Positions 1 through 8,650 of a stretch of 64,000 nucleotides of DNA are shown here, piece after piece. The first letter of the stretch is position 1; each line of letters opens with the position of its first letter. This DNA is from Hassallia sp050875635. GTDB lineage: Bacteria > Cyanobacteriota > Cyanobacteriia > Cyanobacteriales > Nostocaceae. Position numbers and translations under genes: made by a program. The notes under the pieces are model-generated. The model made no database searches. It saw only the letters and a program-made list of their open reading frames with translations, and was not told where the DNA came from. Location of the stretch: the NCBI RefSeq assembly GCF_050875635.1, contig NZ_JBPAOH010000022.1, positions 1 through 64,000 of the forward strand, given 5' to 3'.

Positions 1-158
1 CGAGCCTAAGCCCGTCAAAAGACTGGAAAAAGTCCATGACAAATGGGTAATGAGGTATGCGTGACAAGCACCAAATCATTGAGGAGCCGTGTGAAGGGAA
101 ACTTTCACGCACGGTTTTGAAGACCAACGGGGTTGGTGACAACCTCGTTGAGTTTAAT
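1..158 (+). ncRNA. Group II intron, 3' end (domains V and VI), truncated by window edge
   Basis: Seen: positions 84-118 form the domain V hairpin, starting GAGCCGTGTGAAGG, with a GAAA-type loop and a closing arm ending CACGCACGGTTTT. Next comes a domain VI stem (AACGGGGTTG at about 127-136 pairing with CAACCTCGTT at 140-149, with one G-T pair and a GTGA loop). The intron then ends in AGTTTAAT near 158. Known: a 34-nt domain V with this GAGC...GGTT shape is diagnostic of bacterial group II introns, and the 3' splice site lies a few bases past domain VI. Inferred: the intron body and 5' exon lie left of the window. The next bases resume a tnpB reading frame, so the intron sits inside that transposon gene. 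Confidence 0.85.
2..64 (+). CDS. Possible C-terminal tail of the intron-encoded reverse transcriptase/maturase (partial)
   Basis: An open frame enters from the left edge and stops at TGA 62-64, giving 20 residues ending HDKWVMRYA. It lies about 20 bases before intron domain V, which is where many cyanobacterial intron-encoded proteins terminate. No catalytic motif is left, so the assignment rests on position only. The other two frames also stop before domain V, so the true maturase frame cannot be fixed from this fragment. Confidence 0.25.
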   Translation, partial: EPKPVKRLEKVHDKWVMRYA

Positions 159-710
159 AACCTGGCAACATTATCAACAGGAATCAATTTTGTTAATCCA
201 AAAGCTTTAAAAAAAGCGCAAAAAAGATTAACGAGATTACAGCGTCAACTATCGAGAAAAATTCCAGGTAGTAATCGTTATAAAAGACAAAAGCTGAGAA
301 TATCTAAACTTCATCGACGTATCAGTAATATACGTTATGATGCGACCCATAAAGCAACTACATATATCTGCAAAAACCACGCAGTAATTGCTTTGGAAGA
401 TTTGAATACCTCAGGAATGTTAAAAAATCATAGGTTAGCAGGTGCTGTCAGTGATGCAAATTTCTATGAATTCCGCAGACAGGTTGAATACAAAGTAATT
501 AGATATGGTGGAACTGTCGTAAAAGTTGATAGATTTTACCCATCTAGTAAAACCTGTTCAAATTGTGGAGAAGTTCAAGAAATAAGTCTTTCTGAACGTG
601 TTTATGTGTGTCAGAAATGTCAGCATATTCAAGACCGAGATTTAAATGCATCTGTGAATTTAGAAAAATATGCACGGCGGGCTAAACCGTGCCTGGACGT
701 TAAGGGATAA
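159..710 (+). pseudogene. tnpB: IS200/IS605-family TnpB, 3' exon interrupted by the group II intron
   Basis: Seen: the frame resumes as NLATLSTG right after the intron and runs through the basic helical LQRQLSRK region, a RuvC-II segment (VIALEDLNTSG, with the catalytic Glu), a zinc ribbon (CSNCG ... CQKC) and a RuvC-III segment (DRDLNAS) to a TAA stop. The RuvC-I Asp region that should precede LATLSTG is missing because the intron separates it. An ATG at 57 is in frame but lies inside intron RNA, so it is not a natural TnpB start. A hairpin GCACGG...CCGTGC (672-692) overlaps the last codons, as expected near the right end of such elements and the 3' guide RNA of TnpB. Known: TnpB is an RNA-guided nuclease of IS605 elements. 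Function would need intron splicing and an intact 5' exon, neither of which is visible. Confidence 0.8.
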
Positions 711-879
711 CCGCTCCCATGCTCCCGTGGAAACGTCAAATAATGTCTAGGTTTGTCTAGGTTTTATGTAGCAGTAATTTATATCTAGAAGTAGCCAGAG
801 AATCACTAGCGAGAGCTTCAGAAGTTAATTTAGCATAATTGCTTGTTGCCTGAAAGCGAATTCGTATTACATTTCTTAA

Positions 880-1000
880 TGATGGCTGTGGAAAATGTGG
901 AAAAGCTTCGATAGTTCTGTTCCACTGATAATTCCACAAGCCATTACCTGTGGAAAAAGTTGTGGAAAAACCCGATAGTTTTTCCACAGAGTAATTATAC
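880..1000. other. oriC: DnaA-box cluster, candidate chromosomal origin (oriC)
   Basis: Seen: five exact copies of TTTTCCACA or its complement TGTGGAAAA lie at 887-895, 896-904, 949-957, 961-969 and 980-988, with a weaker AATTCCACA at 930-938. Four are in one orientation and the last is inverted. Known: TTTTCCACA is the DnaA box reported for cyanobacteria, and origins usually lie beside dnaA or dnaN. The cluster is directly 3' of dnaA. AT-rich sequence lies to its right (988-1028). One further exact box lies inside dnaA at 1369-1377. No convincing gene occupies 711-1028. Inferred: this is the origin or a titration site; dnaN is not in the window. Confidence 0.7.
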
Positions 1001-1028
1001 TCAATGAATTTTGGCAGATAGTTAAAGT

Positions 1029-2402
1029 TTATTTTTGGGAACTAGTCATATTAATGCGATCGCTTAATTGACGTAAGGTTTGTACCAAAGTGCGATCGCT
1101 TTCTTGTAGCTGAGTTATTTTATCGCAACTATAAATCACCGTTGTGTGGTCTTTACCCCCAAAAACTTCTCCAATTCTCGGCAAACTCAAATCTGTGTGC
1201 TGTCGCATTAGATACATACCAATTTGACGTGCCCAGCTTATTTCCCGTCGTCGCGAGTTGCCTTTTAAATCTTCAATTGAGACATTCAAAGCATCAGCTA
1301 CTACCGATAAAATTGCTTCTGGAGTGGCTGGCAATTTTTCAGTTTTTGGTTGTAAAACTGGTACGAGATTTTCCACAGTCATGGCTAAACCCCAAATCGA
1401 AATATACGCCACTGCCCGAATTAAGGCTCCTTCTAACTCGCGAATATTAGAAGTGTAATTTAAAGCTATATATTCAACTACATCTTGAGGCAAGATAATA
1501 TTTTCGTATTCAGCTTTTTTTTGTAAAATTGCCATTCTCGTTTCTAAATCTGGCGCTTGGATATCGGCAATTAACCCCATCGAAAAACGAGAACATAAAC
1601 GTTCTTGTAAGCGGGGAATTTGGTTTGGGGGACGGTCGGAAGCTATAATAACTTGCTTGCCAGCTTCATATAAAGTATTAAAAGTGTGAAAAAATTCTTC
1701 TTGCGTAGACTCCTTACCCTCAAGAAATTGAATATCATCTACTAACAGTACATCAGCCGCTCGATAATGCTCTCGAAAACCTTGTCTGTTATCATTACGG
1801 ATGGCAGTAATTAAATCATTAGTAAACTGCTCGGTAGAAACATAAAATATTTTAGAATCAGAATAATTTTCTCGGCGATAGTGTCCAATAGCCTGCATTA
1901 AGTGGGTTTTTCCCAATCCGACACCACCGCATAAAAATAAAGGATTAAACTCTCTTCCCGGAGATTCAGCAACAGCTAATGAAGCAGCATGAGCCATCCG
2001 GTTATTTGCACCAACTACAAACCGCGAAAATACATATTTATAATTTAATTCAGTAGTTATCGTTTTGCTTTTAGAAGCATTTTCTAAAATATTATTTGGA
2101 ATAGGAACTGCCTGAGTCAGCTCTCCTTCATTCAAAAAAGAAACTTCATCACCTTGAGCAACGGTAAAATAAATTTCAACAGGATGACCAAGAATGTCTT
2201 GTACTACACGAGCAATTGTATTTATGTAATACTTTTGTAACCAATTACGCGCAAACGGGTTAGGAGTAAGTATCACCAAGCAATTATTTTCTAATCGCTC
2301 TGCACTAGCAGTTTTAATCCAAGTTTCAAAGGTGGGACGGGATAATTCTAGCTGTAAGCGCTCCAATACCTGAATCCACAGAGTTTTTATGGGAATTTCC
2401 AT
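1029..2402 (-). CDS. dnaA: Chromosomal replication initiator protein DnaA
   Basis: DnaA is the AAA+ ATPase that binds DnaA boxes and opens oriC. Seen (457 aa from the chosen ATG): an N-terminal domain I (LSRPTFETWIKTA); Walker A GGVGLGKT at about residues 159-166; Walker B LLVDDIQFL near 219-227; arginine-finger/sensor region; and a C-terminal helix-turn-helix with the DnaA signature GGKDHTTV. A GTG four codons upstream could also start the frame. The ATG at 2402 is preferred because an AGGTGG ribosome site sits eight bases before it, while the GTG overlaps that site. It diverges from the htrA gene across about 170 bp. The DnaA-box cluster lies just past its stop, which fits autoregulation and origin proximity. 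Confidence 0.97.
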   Translation of the reverse strand: MEIPIKTLWIQVLERLQLELSRPTFETWIKTASAERLENNCLVILTPNPFARNWLQKYYINTIARVVQDILGHPVEIYFTVAQGDEVSFLNEGELTQAVPIPNNILENASKSKTITTELNYKYVFSRFVVGANNRMAHAASLAVAESPGREFNPLFLCGGVGLGKTHLMQAIGHYRRENYSDSKIFYVSTEQFTNDLITAIRNDNRQGFREHYRAADVLLVDDIQFLEGKESTQEEFFHTFNTLYEAGKQVIIASDRPPNQIPRLQERLCSRFSMGLIADIQAPDLETRMAILQKKAEYENIILPQDVVEYIALNYTSNIRELEGALIRAVAYISIWGLAMTVENLVPVLQPKTEKLPATPEAILSVVADALNVSIEDLKGNSRRREISWARQIGMYLMRQHTDLSLPRIGEVFGGKDHTTVIYSCDKITQLQESDRTLVQTLRQLSDRINMTSSQK

Positions 2403-2574
2403 GTTACATACCACCTTTGCTGCTAATCGTCAAAATAGAAGATATAAGCAAGCACCCATTTAGCATTGCTCAGATGCTCTAGACCTAGAACAAGCTTTTA
2501 AGTTGTAATTATTCTTGTTCCCGGTAGGCAAGATCCTACCACTCACTGACTCATAAAGGAGTTACACGCAACAC

Positions 2575-3840
2575 ATGAAGATAACACATGACTTTGGGCA
2601 AAAAAAAATTGATACCAGAAGTTTGCCTCAACCTTGGGCAGCAACTGGTATTATGTTAATGCTACTGAGTGGCGCAGTGGTGTTTCTTGGGGGCTGCTCG
2701 TTACCTATCGGTAGTGCTGGTATTGAAAGTCAAAGAAATGATTCTCAAGCTCAAGTAGAAGCCCAAAATACAAGCGATCGCGATCCAGTAATTGCCCCAC
2801 CACCAATTCTCGCCAAGTCTGGAGATCCTAACTTTGTAGTGGGAGTAGTACAAAAAGTCGGACCTGCGGTAGTGAGAATTGATTCTACTAGAGTCGTAAA
2901 TTCTCGTACACCAGATGAATTTAACGATCCATTTTTTCGGCGCTTTTTCGGAGATCGGCAATCAGAACCCAGACAAACAATAGAAGGTAGCGGCTCTGGG
3001 TTTATAATTAACTCCGGAGGTCAAATTTTGACTAATGCCCATGTGGTGGATGGTGCTGACACGGTGACGGTAACATTGAAAGATGGTCGGACTTTTGACG
3101 GCAAAGTGCTAGGCGAAGACCGGGTAACTGATGTTGCAGTAATTAAAATTGCCGCAAATAACCTGCCCACTATTGCTCTTGGTAACTCCGAGACATTGCA
3201 ACCGGGCGAAGCAGTAATTGCTATTGGCAATCCTTTAGGTTTAAATAATACCGTAACCTCTGGCATTCTCAGTGCTACAGGTCGTTCTGGTAGTGACATC
3301 GGCGCTAGTGACAAGCGCGTTGATTACATTCAAACAGATGCTGCTATTAACCCTGGTAACTCTGGCGGACCGCTGCTAAATGCTGAAGGTCAAGTGATTG
3401 GGATGAATACAGCGATTTTGCGTGGCGCTCAAGGATTGGGATTTGCCATCCCCATTAATACAGCACAACGAATCGCCCAGCAATTAATTGCCAAGGGAAG
3501 GGTGGATCATCCTTATTTAGGTGTCGCAATGGCAACGCTGACCCCAGAAATTAAGAGAGTCATCAGTAATGCTTCTGACGGTCAGCTGAAAATAACAGCA
3601 GATAAAGGAGTATTGATTCGCGGTGTTGTTCGTGGTTCGCCAGCCGCGACAGCCGGATTACGAGCAGGTGATGTGATTCTCAGTATCAATAACAAATCTG
3701 TTGCCAAAAATGAAGAGGTACTAAAAATATTAGAAAATAGTCAAATAGGTAGCCCGTTACAAATACAATTGGAGCGGAATGGACAAACTGCACAAGTCGC
3801 AGTTAGCCCTGCACCTCTACCTGCTCCACGAGAAAGCTGA
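2575..3840 (+). CDS. HtrA/Deg-family serine protease, lipoprotein (HhoA/HhoB-like)
   Basis: Periplasmic or lumenal quality-control protease. Seen (421 aa): a hydrophobic N-terminal segment ending in a lipobox-like LGGC (Cys41), then a linker. The trypsin-like domain carries the triad His156 (TNAHVV), Asp186 (TDVAV) and Ser263 (GNSGGP). One C-terminal PDZ domain follows (about 310-410, GVLIRGVVRGSPAATAGL). One PDZ and this length fit the cyanobacterial HhoA/HhoB/HtrA trio; which member cannot be told from sequence alone. AAAGGAG lies about 14 bases before the ATG. It is divergent from dnaA, with no operon partner; the next gene starts 144 bp later, after a palindromic repeat. Confidence 0.93.
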   Translation: MKITHDFGQKKIDTRSLPQPWAATGIMLMLLSGAVVFLGGCSLPIGSAGIESQRNDSQAQVEAQNTSDRDPVIAPPPILAKSGDPNFVVGVVQKVGPAVVRIDSTRVVNSRTPDEFNDPFFRRFFGDRQSEPRQTIEGSGSGFIINSGGQILTNAHVVDGADTVTVTLKDGRTFDGKVLGEDRVTDVAVIKIAANNLPTIALGNSETLQPGEAVIAIGNPLGLNNTVTSGILSATGRSGSDIGASDKRVDYIQTDAAINPGNSGGPLLNAEGQVIGMNTAILRGAQGLGFAIPINTAQRIAQQLIAKGRVDHPYLGVAMATLTPEIKRVISNASDGQLKITADKGVLIRGVVRGSPAATAGLRAGDVILSINNKSVAKNEEVLKILENSQIGSPLQIQLERNGQTAQVAVSPAPLPAPRES

Positions 3841-3908
3841 TTTTACTAAGATAGCTAATAGTTGTGAGCTATTAGCTATTAAGTAAACCTAAAATATTGT
3901 TTTGATTC

Positions 3909-3964
3909 GTAGTGAGCGGTTTACCGCTCAAATATTCAATTTTAAGGGCTGAAGCCCTTACTAC
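3909..3964. repeat. Palindromic repeat of the GTAGTGAG...ACTAC family
   Basis: GTAGTGAGCGGTTTACCGCTCA at 3909-3930 and AAGGGCTGAAGCCCTTACTAC at 3944-3964 are each self-complementary, and their outer ends (GTAGT/ACTAC) also pair. Related units occur at 11169-11202, 27235-27314 and 39458-39513. It may act as a terminator for htrA, but no T-run follows. Confidence 0.7.
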
Positions 3965-3984
3965 CTAAGAAAAAGAGTTATATT

Positions 3985-4578
3985 ATGGGTGAACTACGAA
4001 AAATTATTCAATTAGGCAATCCGATATTGCGCTCCAAAGCTGCGGAAATTGAAAATATCCAATCCGAGCAGATACAAAAACTAATTGAAGATTTATTGAC
4101 AACAGTTGCTGATAGTAACGGTGTGGGAATTGCCGCGCCTCAAGTTGCAGAACAAAAGCGTTTATTTATCGTTGCGTCGCGTCCCAATCCCCGGTATCCC
4201 AACGCCCCAGAGATGGAACCAACAGCGATGATAAATCCGAAAATAACGGCACATTCAAATGAAATTGTCAAAGGTTGGGAAGGTTGTTTAAGTATTCCTG
4301 GAATTAGAGGATTAGTTCCCAGATATCAAGCGATAGAAGTAGAATATACTGACCGCAATGCCAAGTTACAAAAACAAGAATTTACTGATTTTGTAGCGCG
4401 TATTTTTCAACATGAGTACGACCACTTTGAAGGAATTGTTTTTTTAGATCGGCTAGAGAGTACTTTAGATATAATGACTGAGAACGAGTATCAACAGCGG
4501 ATTGTTTCAACTAACAATGACGACATTAATGAAAAATCTGAAAATTTAGTGTGCCAAAAGAGAGAAGATGTAGTATAA
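3985..4578 (+). CDS. def: Peptide deformylase
   Basis: Removes the formyl group from the N-terminal Met of new proteins, using a metal ion. Seen (197 aa): all three family motifs are intact. They are GVGIAAPQ (about 46-53), EGCLS with metal ligand Cys101, and QHEYDH with His143, catalytic Glu144 and His147. The last 30 residues (after LDRLESTLDIMTENEYQQ) are a poorly conserved hydrophilic tail. The ATG follows AAGAAAAAGAG, a weak ribosome site. It is single-gene, separated from htrA by a palindromic repeat and convergent with the secreted beta-helix gene downstream. Confidence 0.96.
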   Translation: MGELRKIIQLGNPILRSKAAEIENIQSEQIQKLIEDLLTTVADSNGVGIAAPQVAEQKRLFIVASRPNPRYPNAPEMEPTAMINPKITAHSNEIVKGWEGCLSIPGIRGLVPRYQAIEVEYTDRNAKLQKQEFTDFVARIFQHEYDHFEGIVFLDRLESTLDIMTENEYQQRIVSTNNDDINEKSENLVCQKREDVV

Positions 4579-4698
4579 TTATATGCTTATTTAATCAATA
4601 ATCATCACCCCAATACTGTTTAGAAAGGCGATGCACCAGTAAAAATGCCAAGTTTGCCGTGACAAATTTAATGACTAAATTTTATTTGGTTGCCTTGG

Positions 4699-6684
4699 TC
4701 ATTTTTTAAAACCTGTATACAATACTAAAGCTTGTCCATTCGCGGTTCTTCTGTCAGGAATCTCACGGCGCATGAGCTTTTTTGTCTCGTTTCCGCGTGT
4801 TTCCTCAACCCAAATTTGATAGGTGTCTTTATCGAAATATGCCTCAGTAACACCAACAAAAGAACAAGAAGCATTGATGATACGGAATAGTGGATCTGAA
4901 GGTGCTTGTTTATTAGTTGCATAAATTAGCCCACCGAGAACTTCAGTAAAACCATTATCTGTAGTCTCAATTTTGGTTTTACTTCCTTCTGTCTTCAAAC
5001 CAAGAATCCACAGCTTGGCGCCGCGATTGACTACAGCAGTTTCTACACTTCCTTCAGGATTAAGCTGACGTGCCCAAATATGTTGGGCAGGGTTGAGTAA
5101 TCTAATTGTATGCATTGCAGCATCATCAATGAATAAATCTCCGGTTCCTTGGCTTTCGAGGTCAAGACCCAATATGCTACGGTAAACAATAGTTCGATTA
5201 GCAACGTTCTTCCATTTCAACTTAGAATTATATGCGACGAAGAAGTTTTCAATGATGAGAGTAGGTTGACTGCCGTCCGATGCAACTATCTCTCCAGAAC
5301 CGTTTAGCACTCCTTCAGTTCCCAGAAATCTTCGCACATTTCCTCTAAGTTTGAGAGAACCATTGATTGTAAAAATTCCTGGTTTTGGCACTACTACTGT
5401 CGTGGCACCAGAATCAATCGCCGCTTGAAAAGCTGCTGTATCATCCTTTTTATCACTTGCGATCGCCCCAAACTTCTCGACGCTTACCCATGTTTTTGGA
5501 TCGTCCCACTCTAGCTTCGGAAATTGTTTAATTGTCAGTTTAAGCGATCGCGATGGTGAAGGAAATTTAGAAAGGATAGGGTGAGAAGCAAATTCATCAA
5601 TTGCGTTTCCTTTGACGCTTTTTGCCGCGTTTTTTGCATTAGTATTATTTGAAAGAACGTTGCTGTAACCAGAAGATACTACGTTTCTTGCATAGATAAA
5701 TCCCACAGAAGAAATTGCCGGTGTTTTGCTTGCACCACCGCGACCAATAAGCTTGGCATTTACTAGCGTCAAAGTACTTCCGCGATCGTTACCGGTATGA
5801 GGATTGCTACCATTGATAATTGCAGGTACAGAATTCACACTATTAAACTTCTCCAGACTAACTACTTGTCCGCGATTGTAGAAACCTGCTCGCTTCTGAT
5901 CGCGGACAGTAATATTCTGCATTGATAAACCGTTTATACCGTTGTTAGTGCTTATCCCCTCATCAAATCCAATTATTTCAACATCCTCAACTAGCAACGG
6001 ACCGACCTCACCATGAGTCAGTGCTAAACCAGTTGTACCTTGATTATCAGAAGAGATAATTTTAACGCTTCGTACTGCACCTTGATTGTTGGCAACAAAA
6101 TTGAGTCCTTGCGCTCCTGGATTATTTTTGCCTATATTGATAGTGAGATTTCTGACGGAATTGCTAAAGCGTTGAGCTACCTGACTTGCTTTAAACTCTT
6201 TAGAGTTTGGATCTAAATCTGGGTTAAACCCTGTAGAAATAACAGGTCGAGGCTTGTCTGGGTTTTGGAACTTCGGAGAACTATCGTTTAGTTGTATAAC
6301 AACACCATCTCGACTTTGCCCTTGCAGCACAATACGTTTGTAGTCAGAACGGAAAGGAACTCCGTTAGCCCAATGCAAGCTATCAGAAATGTTATACACC
6401 CCATTGGGTAAGTAGATAACTCGTCCCTGATTGGGAAACTGACTCAACGCCTTTTGGATAGCCGCAGTATCATCCTTACCATCGTTGGGTATGGCTTTAT
6501 ACTCAGGCGATGTGACATCAATTACTGCCGCGCTTTGAGGGTATCGGATATTCTCATTAATTCTAGGAATAGCTTGCGCGATCTGGACTTCATTATTGCT
6601 ACAGTCAACACAAGTAACAGCAAGGGGAATCGCGACGAATAAGGAAGAAAGTAGTTTGAATAGTGATGCCGGAGTAGAAATCAC
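4699..6684 (-). CDS. Secreted twin beta-helix protein (pectate lyase 3 / GH55-like)
   Basis: Probably an exported carbohydrate-active or surface protein. Seen (661 aa): an N-terminal hydrophobic signal sequence (about residues 8-25) followed by CVDCSN. There are two copies of the Pectate_lyase_3 entry motif. The first is NDGKDDTAAIQ near residue 70 with the downstream RVIYLPNGVY; the second is SDKKDDTAAFQ near 410 with TVVVPKPGIF. Two such domains in one chain is the arrangement of GH55 exo-1,3-glucanases and related twin right-handed beta-helices. The middle (about 180-380) is rich in Asn/Gly turns typical of solenoid rungs. No catalytic residue can be assigned with confidence, so the substrate is unknown. 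It is transcribed alone, converging on def. Confidence 0.75.
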   Translation of the reverse strand: MISTPASLFKLLSSLFVAIPLAVTCVDCSNNEVQIAQAIPRINENIRYPQSAAVIDVTSPEYKAIPNDGKDDTAAIQKALSQFPNQGRVIYLPNGVYNISDSLHWANGVPFRSDYKRIVLQGQSRDGVVIQLNDSSPKFQNPDKPRPVISTGFNPDLDPNSKEFKASQVAQRFSNSVRNLTINIGKNNPGAQGLNFVANNQGAVRSVKIISSDNQGTTGLALTHGEVGPLLVEDVEIIGFDEGISTNNGINGLSMQNITVRDQKRAGFYNRGQVVSLEKFNSVNSVPAIINGSNPHTGNDRGSTLTLVNAKLIGRGGASKTPAISSVGFIYARNVVSSGYSNVLSNNTNAKNAAKSVKGNAIDEFASHPILSKFPSPSRSLKLTIKQFPKLEWDDPKTWVSVEKFGAIASDKKDDTAAFQAAIDSGATTVVVPKPGIFTINGSLKLRGNVRRFLGTEGVLNGSGEIVASDGSQPTLIIENFFVAYNSKLKWKNVANRTIVYRSILGLDLESQGTGDLFIDDAAMHTIRLLNPAQHIWARQLNPEGSVETAVVNRGAKLWILGLKTEGSKTKIETTDNGFTEVLGGLIYATNKQAPSDPLFRIINASCSFVGVTEAYFDKDTYQIWVEETRGNETKKLMRREIPDRRTANGQALVLYTGFKK

Positions 6685-6951
6685 AAGCGTATCTTCTCTT
6701 GGCTAATTTACTACTAGCTATTTACATTCGTCAAAAGAAGAATCCGTAAAAACTCGGATGATTTTCAATCATGTTGATGTAGTTAGTGCATCTAGAAAAA
6801 CTGAAATAGGATGACTCTTTACCCAAGGAAAGGAAATCAAAAAACAGCATCGGCGATCGCACTAAACTTTTTGTGGTATACGACAAAGGTACGCGATAAT
6901 AACATGCATTCTCAGGTAAGCTGCAATAAAAGCAAAATATAAGGCAAAATT

Positions 6952-8070
6952 TTGAATAATCTGATTGACATTGCAGACCGATTTAAGCCACAAGGTAAGG
7001 TTATTGACATCCAGGAATTTGGGCATGGCAATATTAATAGCACCTTCCTTGTAACTCTGGATTCCCTAGAAGAAAAGCATTTTATTCTGCAACGCATCAA
7101 CACGCAGGTGTTTCGTCAACCAAAACTGGTGATGCAGAATATGAGTATCTTTACTCTTCATGTAGGCGATAAGCTGAAGGCTTTAAGCTCCGCTTATCGC
7201 CTGCAACACACCCCCCCAAATCGCCGCTGGGAAGTACCGCGTGTACTTTTGACACAAAACGCCCAAAATCACTTTATCGATGCTGAAGGCTCATTCTGGC
7301 GGGCAATCAGCTTTATTGAGGCTGCGGAGTCTTTTGACATCATCAAAGATAGCAATCACGCTCGCGAAGTCGGTTACGCGCTGGGTATGTTCCATAACCT
7401 AATCAGCGATTTGCCTACCGAAAAACTCGCTGACACTCTTCCAGGATTCCACATTACACCGCGCTACCTCCAGCAATATAACGAAGTTCTACCTAAAAGT
7501 AGCGTCAGCCAATCTGCGGAAGTCAAGTATTGCTTGCAATTTGTAAGCGATCGCTCTTCTTGGGCACACGTTTTAGAAAATGCCCAAGCACAAGGACAAC
7601 TGCATCTGCGCCCAATTCACGGCGACCCCAAGATAAATAATGTCATGATAGACACCACAACCGGGCACGCTATCAGTATTATCGACCTGGACACCGTTAA
7701 ACCAGGCTTGGTTCATTATGATATCGGGGACTGCCTGCGCTCAAGCTGCAATTTTTTGGGAGAAGAAACAGACCAGTGGGATATGGTGCGCTTTGACACC
7801 GATATTTGTCAGTCTGTTTTGCAAGGTTATCTCTCAGTAGCGAGAGAATTCCTCACTATAAGCGACTATGAATATATGTACGATGCAATCCGCTTGATTG
7901 CCTTTGAGTTGGGATTGCGATTTTTCACTGATTATTTAGCGGGTAATGTCTACTTTAAGATTAAGTACCCAGAACATAATCTGAATCGAGCGATCGTCCA
8001 ATTTAAGCTCACCGAAAGTATCGAATCTCAAGAAACCGCTATCCGCGCTATCATTCAGGAAATGCGATGA
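6952..8070 (+). CDS. Sugar/aminoglycoside phosphotransferase-fold kinase (NahK-like)
   Basis: Protein-kinase-fold small-molecule kinase, closest in motif to N-acetylhexosamine 1-kinase. Seen (372 aa): GHGNINSTF in the N-lobe nucleotide loop; a catalytic loop IHGDPKINNVM, with Asp as base and Asn for metal; and the metal-binding IIDLDTVKPGLVHYDIGD, the exact pattern of NahK-type enzymes. The start is a TTG at 6952 with AAGG seven bases upstream; no ATG lies nearby in frame before conserved residues. Its stop overlaps the ATG of the DOMON-like gene by four bases, so the two are translationally coupled. Substrate is inferred, not shown; a free amino-sugar salvage role would suit. Confidence 0.82.
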   Translation: MNNLIDIADRFKPQGKVIDIQEFGHGNINSTFLVTLDSLEEKHFILQRINTQVFRQPKLVMQNMSIFTLHVGDKLKALSSAYRLQHTPPNRRWEVPRVLLTQNAQNHFIDAEGSFWRAISFIEAAESFDIIKDSNHAREVGYALGMFHNLISDLPTEKLADTLPGFHITPRYLQQYNEVLPKSSVSQSAEVKYCLQFVSDRSSWAHVLENAQAQGQLHLRPIHGDPKINNVMIDTTTGHAISIIDLDTVKPGLVHYDIGDCLRSSCNFLGEETDQWDMVRFDTDICQSVLQGYLSVAREFLTISDYEYMYDAIRLIAFELGLRFFTDYLAGNVYFKIKYPEHNLNRAIVQFKLTESIESQETAIRAIIQEMR

Positions 8071-8606
8071 ACGAGCAAAATTTTTCTTTGCAGCCATTTA
8101 ATTTAACAAGCTCGCTGTCTGATTTAAAGATTACAGGCAGTATCGCTCGAAACGGCAATAAATTAACTATTTCTTATGCACTGCTTGGCGATTTGACAAA
8201 AGTCGAAATTCCCACACCAGCTGACTTGTTAAAGCGCAAATACGATCTTTGGGAAGAAACGTGTTTCGAGTTATTCGTTGGAATTAAGAATTATCCTGAT
8301 TATTGGGAGTTTAATCTTTCACCAGCCGGACATTGGAATGTCTTTCACTTAGATAATTATCGGCAAGGGTTACAAGAGGAAATGGCTGTTACATCGCTAC
8401 CTTTTAGCGTTGAGCAGAAATCAGACGCTTTGTTGGTTGATTTAGAAGTTGATTTAGATCAGTTTATCCTGGCAGAGCAATCTTTAGAAGTTGGAATTAC
8501 TACTGTGATTAAATCGAAAGATGGTAATCTTAGCTATTGGGCATTAACTCATTGTGGTGAGGAAGCGGATTTTCATCGACGGGAAAGTTTTATTGTTGAA
8601 TTGTGA
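8067..8606 (+). CDS. DOMON-like domain protein
   Basis: Seen (179 aa): a beta-rich protein with no signal peptide or membrane segment. The segment LWEETCFELFVG followed by YWEFNLSPAGHWNVFHLDNYR is the characteristic core of the DOMON-like family common in cyanobacteria and proteobacteria, which has a beta-sandwich fold related to ligand-binding DOMON and CBM9 modules. Its ATG overlaps the kinase stop (ATGA). Inferred: because it is coupled to a NahK-like kinase, a carbohydrate-binding or accessory role is plausible, but no function has been shown for this family that can be read from the sequence. Confidence 0.75.
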   Translation: MNEQNFSLQPFNLTSSLSDLKITGSIARNGNKLTISYALLGDLTKVEIPTPADLLKRKYDLWEETCFELFVGIKNYPDYWEFNLSPAGHWNVFHLDNYRQGLQEEMAVTSLPFSVEQKSDALLVDLEVDLDQFILAEQSLEVGITTVIKSKDGNLSYWALTHCGEEADFHRRESFIVEL

Positions 8607-8650
8607 GATAGTTGTTGATGTGTCGGGTAACGAAGTTTGAGGAAATCAAC

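Noticed and set aside
57..158. N-terminal 34 residues (MRDKHQIIEEPCEGKL...) as part of TnpB
   Set aside because: This is translated intron domain V/VI RNA. The same EEPCExKxSRTVLKT string appears whenever group II domain V is translated.
757..987. 76-residue frame on the minus strand over the DnaA-box cluster
   Set aside because: Its sequence is generated by repeated TTTTCCACA boxes, it has no ribosome site and no protein-like pattern. The region is better explained as oriC.
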